Positions 56,509-64,000 of a stretch of DNA of 64,000 nt are shown here, piece after piece. Origin of the DNA: Dipteronia dyeriana (taxonomy: Eukaryota > Streptophyta > Magnoliopsida > Sapindales > Sapindaceae). Position 1 is the first letter of the stretch. Every line of letters starts with the position of its first letter. A model generated the notes under the pieces. That model was given only the letters and a program-made list of their open reading frames with translations. It was not told the DNA's origin and made no database searches. The translations under genes were made by a program, and so were the position numbers. The stretch lies in NCBI GenBank assembly GCA_032871835.1, contig CM065297.1:72341253-72405252 (forward strand). The letters run 5' to 3'.

Positions 56509-57402
56509 TACCATATTCTTCCCAACTCGTTTTTAGAGCTTCCTAACCTATTTTTGAGAGAGAGATTAGGTTCTTTAAAGAGAGAAGCTCCAAGAAACCA
56601 TTTTTACTCAACCATCCTTAAAATCCAAATCATCAAGCATCTTTCAAGCATGGTTTTCTTGTTTGTTCATGACTAGGTATTCTCTACATGTTCTAAACTT
56701 TATGTTTTCATTACTAAGATATGTATACCTAGGGTTTTAGTCTTTATTGCATATTTATTTGCATGCTTGTATGTTTAATTGCTTTTATGACATGTTTGTG
56801 TATTGATTGTTGGTTAAGATGCATTAATTTGTGATAGCTAGCATTTAGGACGATTTTACCCTTCTAGCTAATTCTTCTTGCCTTTGCATTTAGAACATTG
56901 ATATCTAGGATTTGTTTTAATTGTCATTATTAATCCTAGATAAACATGAATGTCTTGATCTAGAATTTTTGCATATTGAATATTCTTGCATATTCACTTA
57001 GGTTGTCATTATCTCTTCATTGTTGATTTAGCTTGTGGCTAAGTGGTTAGTGCATAAGGCTAGTGATCGGAAATCACTATTAAGGCCCGTTGTGTAGAGT
57101 GAAAGGGTTAGTAACTTGAGGGTTAGACGGGAGGTCAACCTAGGTTGTAAACTTTTACTCAATAGTGGATTTTGAGGATCAAAGATGATGCTCTGAACAA
57201 CCCGTGGTTTTTCCCAGTTGGAGGGTTTCCACGTATATATTGCGTGTTGTTATTGTTTTATGTTTGTTGTCTTTTATTTGAACATTTAAGTAGAGTGGGG
57301 TAGAATTGTTAATATTGATTAATTCGTAAAATTGGTAATCTATCGAAGTAAAACCTATTCACCCCCCTTAGATTATAGACACACACTTTCTAGGGAATTT
57401 CA

Positions 57403-57407
57403 AACCC
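57403..57407 (+). other. Right target site duplication of S2
   Basis: AACCC directly after the LTR end TTTCA, identical to 55878-55882. Confidence 0.85.
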
Positions 57408-57726
57408 GAATAAAGAAGTACAGTATATAACTCGCATATGAACCAAGAGTCACTAAAATGCGCAAAGCATTTCATCTCGAGAAGAATTCCTAGAAGAATA
57501 AAATACCAAACAGGAAAAAGGTTCCAGAGCAGACAACAATTTTATTTCTTCAAGAAGACTGCATTTTTAAGGAAATAAGTCCTAAATGGACTACATCACC
57601 ATAGTCCCATTCGACCTCTATACAAACTCCGAAATAGGAAAGAGGATAAAGACGACTCCAACAAATAACCAATTATAATTGCATACAAATTCTCTACTTG
57701 TACAGAAAGGATTAGGGTTCTATGCA

Positions 57727-57733
57727 TATATAA
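57727..57733 (+). promoter_or_regulatory. TATA box of E LTR
   Basis: TATATAA in GCATATATAAGTAGACTC, the usual form in plant LTR promoters. It is about 280 bp before the LTR end. Confidence 0.5.
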
Positions 57734-58056
57734 GTAGACTCATAATCTCATTAAAAAAAGGATATAGAAGAGCAAGCAGAGAGAAAAAAAAAAGAGATTG
57801 AGAGTTGTAAATCTTTATTTTGATAGTGGATTTTGACTCAGTTGCTTGTTCAACCACCCGTGGACGTTTCTTCGATCACCGGAGTTTTACCACGTAAGCT
57901 TGTGTCTAACTAGTTTCAAATTGCATTCTCCTTCTCTTTCTCTTTGAGGTCACGGCTAAAATCCAATCTTGTTGACTTTCTCACAAATCGAGAAATCGAC
58001 ATCAACAATAGGAGATAGAAGGAGGGGCGTTTGAACCTTCGATTTGATTAAAAGTA

Positions 58057-59540
58057 ATGGCTAGAAGTGGAAGCAGAAACAGTTTTGGGGATGTCCAAAA
58101 ATCTCAGATAATGTTCATATAGGAGGTAGTTCACAAGATCTCGCCACTACCACCGAGAACCAACCAACATCTCTGGCAAGGATCCAACAAATCCCTCTGA
58201 CCAGCGAAGACCTGACACAGCGCTTCGTGAGGCACTACGACAGCTGTTATCGGACGCGGCAAAAGAAGGGGTTAATCTATTTGCTGTAGAAGAAACGCAA
58301 CCTCCTAATCCCCCACTTACAAGGCTTCGTTCTGTTATAGTTGGGCCGGAACCAGATGCACCAAAAGCTGGTAGGAACTCTGTTCCAGTTAATCAAGCTA
58401 AAGGTGTAACACGCAATCAGGGTAAGGGACGTGAAACACCCAAAGAGGAATGGCCACGCCAAAGGCAGAGCCATGGTCAGATAGCCCATGATAGACAGCA
58501 CAAGCATGACCGGCACATGGATCGGTCGTAATCATCAGATGATCGGCACCATCGCAAGCGTCGTCATAAAATCATAAGCCTGCAAGGATCGACTTGTGAG
58601 ACTCGACAACGAAGTGAAGAAGAGCTGGAAACAAGCATGGCAGACACCCGAAGGTTTAACCATCATAGAAAACCGGTGAAAGACAGAGATGTTATGATTC
58701 AGAGCCTGACCCGAGAAGTCGAAAACAACAGGCGTCAAATGGACACGCTGGTTAGGCGATATGGGTATAATGACTTTTCCGATAGTCCATTCACTAGGGA
58801 CATCCTGTGAACCCCATTTCCAGAAAGATTCAGAATGTCACACATAGAACAATTCAAGAAGGATACAGATCTTAAAGAACACGTCAGACGGTATAAAAGT
58901 GATATGGCTCAGTATGCCCACAGTGACCCTTTACTATGTCTCAACTTTCCACAGACTCTGGGAGACACAGGCTCAAGATGGTTCGGAAGGTTGCCCATGG
59001 CAAGCATCGAAAGTTTCAGTGAATTAAGCAGAAGTTTCTCAAGACAATTTATGGGCAATGTATACAGGAAAAAATCAGTGGCTTACCTTTCTCAGCTGAA
59101 ACAAGAGAAAGATGAGTCGTTAAAAAAATACCTGGGGAGATTCGGCCAGGCGGTCTCAGAAATCGGCAGTGCAAATGATGAAGCAATAATTGATGTATTC
59201 ATAAACAATTTACAGAATGGACGACTATCTTTTGACCTAAGAAAGACCCGTCGAACCAGATATGCAGATATGATGGACATGGCTGGAGGATATGCACTAG
59301 CCGAATAAAAGGAGTTAGCCATAGGAGGATGCTACATGCATGGAGGGAAACCGGAACAAAAAGATGCTGAGTCAAAGGTACAGAACCAAAAGGGAAAAAA
59401 AAAAGGAAACGGTAAAGAAAGAAGCAAGGATGGAGGAAACGGGCTTAATACCGACTAGACCATGGAGAAATTTCAAGGAAATTACACAAACTACACCCCT
59501 CTTCGAAAAAAGCAGGAAGAAATCCTGGCCATATTAAAAG
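58057..59540 (+). pseudogene. gag: Gag of E
   Basis: An ATG at 58057 opens a short frame; the main frame is entered near 58150 (TALREALRQLLSDAAKEGVN) and runs, with stops at about 58528 and 58808, through PFPERFRMSHIEQFKKDTDL and HVRRYKSDMAQYAHSDPLLC to the Gag core (SRWFGRLPMASIESFSELSR, LSQLKQEKDESLKKYLGRFG) ending at 59308. This core forms capsid. Basic sequence follows in shifted frames (59340-59537). At 59600-59680 the segment FHKETGHKTSKCYQLRDYIE corresponds to the zinc-finger-like block found between Gag and protease in Tat elements. Confidence 0.84.
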
Positions 59541-59707
59541 AGAAAAATCTAGTTAAAGAGCCACGCCGACAGTCTCGGTTTGCCTGGTGAGATACGACAA
59601 AGTACTACAGATTCCACAAGGAAACTGGTCATAAGACTTCTAAATGTTACCAACTTAGAGACTACATAGAGACCCTCATTTGGGAAGGACACCTACAAGA
59701 TATAATC

Positions 59708-60535
59708 TTGAAAAGAGATGAGAGGTCAGAAACGAAGAAAGAGACTAGGGCCGATCATGGTTCCGGTCGAAACAAAAAGGCCAGCCCCGAGGCTAATAAA
59801 ATAATACAAAAAATCTTAGGAGGACCATCAACTGGAAGAAGTAACCGAGAGCGAACTCAGGAAATCAGAGAAGCGGTGGAGGCAAGGCAGAACTTTGATG
59901 TCAACTCTGTCGAACCAAACCCGAAAAGGGTAAAAGAAGGATGGGACCCAATAATATTCACAAAAGTTGACTCACATGGGGTCGATGTTCGACCAAATGA
60001 CGCCCTTGTCATAAGTGCCCGAATTAGACACAGGGAAGTTAGGAGAATTTTAATAGACAATGGTAGTTCGGCTGATATTCTCAATGTAGCTGTCTACGAT
60101 CAACTCAGGTTGGACCGAAAGGATTTGTAACCTTTTCATACCCCACTCAAAGGATTCAGGGGAGTTGAGGTCAGGTCTCTCAGGACGGTAAAGTTACCCG
60201 TAAAAATTGAAGTAGCACTTTATCAGAGAACAACATTGCTCGATTTTGTAGTGGTAGACTTAGACAATTGGCCTTATAACACGTTGTTAGGTCGGCCATT
60301 CTTGAACAAAACTAAGGCAGTAACAGCTACTTATGCTCTGATGATCAAATTCCCAACTGAACGGGGGGCAGTAATAGTCAAGGAGTCCAGGAGATGGCTA
60401 GAAGAGCTAATATCTTGGTTTACAAATACACAGATAATAGCGAACGAGTGTTCACCGTCACCCGATCAAATCAGACCGAGCAAGAATCACTGTTGTTCGA
60501 ATTCGATCGAGGGAAGAGCCGAAAGTGTCTAAAAA
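59708..60535 (+). pseudogene. pol: Aspartic protease of E
   Basis: Same frame as the Gag core. After a basic linker come DPIIFTKVDSHGVDVRPNDA and VRRILIDNGSSADILNVAVY (active-site D-N-G-S, intact). A stop at 60128 interrupts, then LDFVVVDLDNWPYNTLLGRP and FLNKTKAVTATYALMIKFPT complete the protease fold. Related blocks in Gb are VLVDTDSSVDVLF and AYNAILGRPFL. The active site is better kept here than in Gb. Confidence 0.86.
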
Positions 60536-61400
60536 TGAACTAATAGAGGAAATAGTCTTAAGGGAAGATGAACCAGGTAAGAAGATGAAATTCGGGGCCA
60601 GTTTAGAAGGAAAGGTTAAGCAAAATCTTATTGTTCTGCTCAGAGAATACAAAGATGTGTTCGCTTGGAGTCATGAAGACATGGTAGGGATAGATGCCTG
60701 AGTAATATCACATCATCTTATAGTGGACCCAAATGTAAAACCAGTAATACAAAAAAGATCGTTTGACCTTGGAAGAAGTCAGGCGATCAAGCAAGGAGTG
60801 GAAAAGTTACTCGCTATAGGATCAATCAGAGAGATTAGCTACGCTCAGTGGGTAGCCAATGTGGTCCTCGTCCAGAAGAAAAATAGTCAATGGAGAATGT
60901 ACGTATATTTCACAGACCTGAATAAAGCATGCCCAAAAGACAGTTTTCCACTGCCAAGGATAAACCAACTGGTTGATGCCACGTCATGCCACGAATTACT
61001 CAGTTTTATGGACGCCTACTCAGGGTATAACCAAATCCGGATGAATATGGCTGATGAGGAAAAAACGGCGTTCACAACCAATCAGAGCTTATACTGTTAC
61101 ACAGTAATGTCTTTTGGGCTAAAGCATGCAGGAGCAACATACCAAAGGCTAGTCAATAGAATCTCCGCACGTCAAATAGGAAGAAACATGGAAGTTTATA
61201 TAGATGACATGTTGACCAAGAGCATCTAGGTGGATAGGCATACGTCAGACCTGCGGGAAACATTCAATGTCTTGAGGAGATATCAAATGAAGCTGAATCC
61301 GAACAAGTGCCTATTTGGAGTTCCTTCATGAAGGTTCCTGGGTTTCCAAGTTCATTAGAGGGGAATCAAAGTAAACCCTGAAAAGATCCAAGCCCAACAA
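60536..61400 (+). pseudogene. pol: Reverse transcriptase of E
   Basis: New frame from about 60500. It has LLREYKDVFAWSHEDMVGID, a stop at 60699, then NVKPVIQKRSFDLGRSQAIK, VANVVLVQKKNSQWRMYVYF, TDLNKACPKDSFPLPRINQL, LLSFMDAYSGYNQIRMN, SFGLKHAGATYQRLVN and MEVYIDDMLTKSI, with the catalytic Y-I-D-D intact. One stop follows at 61229, then QMKLNPNKCLFGV and a stop at 61331, then the connection region. A usual first-Asp position (VDYTDLN in relatives) reads VYFTDLN, so the Asp of that motif is changed to Phe while the second Asp stays; this may impair activity. Confidence 0.88.
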
Positions 61401-61403
61401 AAA

Positions 61404-62400
61404 ATGACCTCACCAAGGACGCTAAAAGAAATGCAGCGCTTAACAAGATGCTTAGCTTCCTTGGGCAGATTTATTTCAAAGGCCATAGACAAATGTGCTC
61501 CCTTTTTTAAAGTAATTAAAAAAGGAAAAGGTCTCGAATGGAACAAAGAATGCGAGCAATCGTTCCTAAAAATCAAAGAGTACCTAGGGCAAGCTCCCAT
61601 CCTTTCGAAACCGAAAATGGGAGAAATACTCCACTTGTACTTATCATTTACGGAATTAGCAGTAAGCTCAGTTCTAGTCAGAACAGAAGATGGAGTACAG
61701 AGGCAAGTATACTATACCAGTAAGGCACTTCTTCCAACTGGAACCAGGTATTCACAGGCAGAAAAAATAGCCCTAGCATTGGTTTCGACAGCAAGGAAGC
61801 TGAGGCCATACTTTCAGGCTCATACAATCCAGGTCCTCACCGACTCCCCACTTAAGCAAATCTTACAGAAGCCAGAAATTTCAGGAAGACTAACCAAATG
61901 GGCAATCGAGCTAAGTGAATTCGATATCTAGTACGTCGTCAGGACATCTCTCAACGGCCAAGCAGTGGCAGATTTCATAGCAGAATTCACAAAACCAAAC
62001 CTGGAAGCAAAAAAGATGTTGGGCAAGAGTTTCTCATGGAAATTATATGTCGATGGCTTCTCAAACACTCACGGCAGTGGGGCAGGGATCGTAGTATGCA
62101 CCCCGGAAGGTGATGATATCGAGTATGCTATGAGATTCTACTTCAAAGCAACGAATAATCAAGTTGAGTACGAGGCACAACTAGCTGGACTCAGAGTATG
62201 CATAGCCCTCGGAGCAGATGAGGTCGAAATATTTAGTGACTCACAGGTAGTCGTCAACCAAGTCCTAGATATGAAGGTATGACAGCTTATCATGGCAAAG
62301 CAAAACAACTCCTTCAGAAATTCAAAGAATATTAGATTGTCTAGATTCACAAGGAGGAGAATGAAAAGGTAGATGCCTTATCCAAACTAGCATCAACAAC
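61404..62400 (+). pseudogene. pol: Two RNase H domains of E
   Basis: The first, gypsy-type RNase H (61404-61990) has ILHLYLSFTELAVSSVLVRT, ARKLRPYFQAHTIQVLTDSP and GQAVADFIAEFTKP; its first catalytic Asp is lost (LSFTE). The second (about 62010-62280) has SWKLYVDGFSNTHGSGAGIV, FYFKATNNQVEYEAQLAGLR and EVEIFSDSQVVVNQVLDMKV, with D, E and D in place. The tandem of an inactive and an archaeal-like RNase H marks the Tat lineage. A TGA at 62280 and a shift then break the frame; the end of the domain (ENEKVDALSKLAST, the last Asp) is at about 62355-62395. Confidence 0.84.
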
Positions 62401-62499
62401 GACCACAATTAGGCCAAGAATTATTCCGATCGCACATCTCCTCAAATTGAGCACAAATGAGCCAAAAAACTTTGAAATCTCAAAAATTAAAACATCGTC

Positions 62500-63664
62500 A
62501 GATGGTTGGATGACTCAGCTAAAAAAGTACCTAAAAGAAGGCGTGCCCCCGGAAGATCCCCTATAAGCCAAACGTATCTGGTATCGGTCAGCAAGATACA
62601 CATTGATCGAAGGAGAACTGTACAGAAGGGGGTTTTCCCGAACACTCCAAAAATATGTATCAGAGGAAGATACATGTCAGATACTACAGGAAATCCACGA
62701 TGGAGTATGCAGAAACCGTACTAGGGGAAAAAGTTTAGCACACAAGGTACTCAGGCAAGGTTATTATTGGCCCACTTTATTCTCGGATGCACAACGATGT
62801 TCGGAAAGCTGCAATGCATGCCAAAGGATTGCTAACGATATCCGAAAACCCCCTGAATAACTTAGAAGCCTTATGTCCCCATGGCCATTTTCCATGTGGG
62901 GCTTGGACTTAATTGGCCCAATGCTAGCAGGGACATAGGGTGGAGCGAAGCATGCAATAGTAGCCGTTGATTATTTCATAAAGTGGGCAGAAGCAGAAGC
63001 ATTAGTGCATATCATATAAGCAAATACCATGAATTTCGTGAAGAAAAATATACTCTACATGTTTAGAGTCCCTAGCACTATCATCACTGACAACGAAACC
63101 TAGTTTGATAATCTAAAATTCAGGCAGCTGTGTAAATAGTACCAAATTGCCAATTACTATGCCACACATGTCCACCCTCAAACGAATGAGCAAGCTGAAG
63201 CAGTAAACAAAATCATCAAGCATACACTCAAAGCAAAGCTAGATGCCTAGAAAGGAAGTTGGGTTGAAAAACTTACTGAGGTATTATGGGCATATCGGAC
63301 GACAGCAAGAATTTCTACAAGAAAGACTCCATTCACTTTAGCGTTTGGAACAGAAGCTGTTATCCCCATAGAAACATTGTATGTGTCACCTAGGGCCAGG
63401 CTATACAATGAAGACCAGAATGTTGATATGCCGTTACAAAGTCTAGATGAGCTAGAAGAGAAAAGGGAGAAGTCACAAATACGAAATATGGCATATCAAC
63501 AAAGAGTGGCTCGCCACTACAATTCTCATGTTCGAATCAGTAAATTCCAACTAGGAGACCTGGTACTCAGAAAGGTGTCACTGAACATAAAAAACAAAGC
63601 TGCAGGTTCCTTGGCTGACAAGTTGGAAAGCCCATACAAGATTGAAGGAGTAGCTGGTCATTGA
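62500..63664 (+). pseudogene. pol: Integrase of E
   Basis: LIEGELYRRGFSRTLQKYVS leads into the zinc-binding end EIHDGVCRNRTRGKSLAHKV, where the second His of the usual GNHSGG is Arg, and CNACQRIA with both Cys. The core has MWGLDLIGPMLAGT (first Asp), IITDNET (second Asp) and QAEAVNKIIKHTLKAKL (Glu), with stops at 62937, 63018, 63102, 63137 and 63250. The tail at 63377-63664 has GDLVLRKVSLNIKN and LESPYKIEGVAG. The integrase of Gb is related throughout. It is not functional. Confidence 0.85.
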
Positions 63665-64000
63665 GCATATTGGATTGGACGACCAGATGGAGGGGTCTTA
63701 CCCAGACAATGCAACGTCCGATATTTGAATATTTTTTATCCTTGAAATTTAATCATTGTTAGTTTTGCAGTTATAAATAAAAACCAAATTCGGGATTTTC
63801 GAAATCTAAAGCATATGATAATAAGAACATATGAAAGACGAGCATGATAATAAGACCATGCAAATAGAATGCTCGGGGACCATTAATTTGGTAAAATTCC
63901 CGAATGGGAGGAGAAGCTCGAAAGAGCACGTCAGACGAGCAAGGTCAGACGACCTTAGCAAAAAGGCAAACCCGATGCACTAGATTCAGGAAAACGGCTC
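63665..64000 (+). other. Start of 3' non-coding region of E
   Basis: Non-coding after the integrase stop. AT-rich, with a repeated ATATGAAAGACGAGCATGAT/GATAATAAGA clause near 63810-63855. No antisense ORF, 3' LTR or tandem repeat is seen before the window ends. Confidence 0.6.

Larger units (their letters stand above)
55883..57402 (+). repeat. Solo LTR S2 of a SIRE-like copia relative
   Basis: 1520 bp from TGTAAGTTCC to GGGAATTTCA, flanked by AACCC on both sides. The start, the AT-rich parts and the end (CTATTCACCCCCCTTAGATT, TTTCA) are related to the S1 LTR. No internal sequence is attached, so it arose by recombination between the two LTRs of a full element inserted in the LTR of E. It contains a CG-rich block at about 56165-56445 and a TATA box at 56501. 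Confidence 0.88.
55665..58007 (+). repeat. 5' LTR of E, split by solo LTR S2
   Basis: It probably starts TGTTATATG at 55665 and ends CATCAACA at 58007 (TG/CA, short inverted TGTT/AACA). Removing S2 and one copy of its duplication leaves about 820 bp. A TATA box is at 57727. The boundaries rest on the termini and on where gag begins, so they are less certain than for the other LTRs. Confidence 0.6.
55665..64000 (+). mobile_element. Tat-type Ty3/gypsy retrotransposon E, cut by window end
   Basis: Order: 5' LTR (55665-58007, split by S2), gag (about 58057-59540), protease (59708-60530), RT, two RNase H domains, integrase to 63664, then the start of the 3' non-coding region. Its proteins are related to Gb but clearly a different family, and its LTR is unrelated in sequence. 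No primer binding site matching the other families is seen after 58007. The RT catalytic motif is intact, but stops and frame changes (protease/RT near 60530, RNase H/integrase near 62280-62600) make it a pseudogene set. Confidence 0.85.

Overview
This window is plant nuclear DNA, almost certainly from a large, repeat-rich angiosperm genome. Nearly all of it is LTR retrotransposon sequence, nested and broken. I find no host protein gene, no rRNA or tRNA gene, no CRISPR array and no bacterial features. The plant assignment rests on Tat-type Ty3/gypsy polyproteins (dual RNase H, antisense extra ORF), a SIRE-type copia Gag, TGGTATCAGAGC and TGGCGCCG-type primer binding sites, and AT-rich intergenic DNA with a long (AT)n run. 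I cannot name the species. Element names below (Ga, Gb, F, E, Na-Nd, S1, S2, K1-K3, Co, TR1, TR2) are mine.

Layout. 1-2180 is the 3' end of a minus-strand N element (Na). 2181-2426 is a scrap of a copia-type LTR (K1). 2427-5201 is the 3' end of a plus-strand Tat-type gypsy element (Ga: antisense ORF plus 3' LTR). 5202-7803 is a truncated minus-strand Ty1/copia element (Co). 7804-17471 is a plus-strand Tat-type gypsy element (Gb) with 5' LTR, primer site, gag, protease, RT, two RNase H domains, integrase, a tandem-repeat block and the C-terminal half of an antisense ORF. It is cut at 17471 by the minus-strand N element Nb (17472-23105). Nb abuts the plus-strand N element Nc (23106-33961), which contains a copia-type LTR (K2). 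33962-34550 holds two more gypsy scraps. 34551-54636 is a minus-strand gypsy element (F) whose interior is interrupted by K3 and by a gag-only SIRE-like element (S1, 37936-44470), and whose 5' LTR is split by the non-autonomous element Nd (45638-53710, 5-bp target duplication TGTTC). 54637-55664 is A/C-rich sequence of unknown origin. 55665-64000 is a second Tat-type gypsy element (E), whose 5' LTR is split by a solo LTR (S2) with target duplication AACCC.

The most interesting content is the N family. These are long elements of about 2.2-kb LTRs with no gag-pol at all. They share LTR termini and the primer binding site with the coding Tat-type elements, carry decayed antisense-ORF sequence, and hold two different satellite-like arrays. 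One array (TR1) has a unit of about 152 bp in two diverged forms with a higher-order period near 600 bp. The other (TR2) has a unit of about 99 bp and also occurs in the coding element Gb. This fits a non-autonomous family mobilised by Tat-type partners and acting as a source of satellite DNA. That mobilisation is an inference; the shared ends, repeats and missing genes are read directly. All coding regions seen are pseudogenes with stops, frameshifts, deletions or lost catalytic residues.
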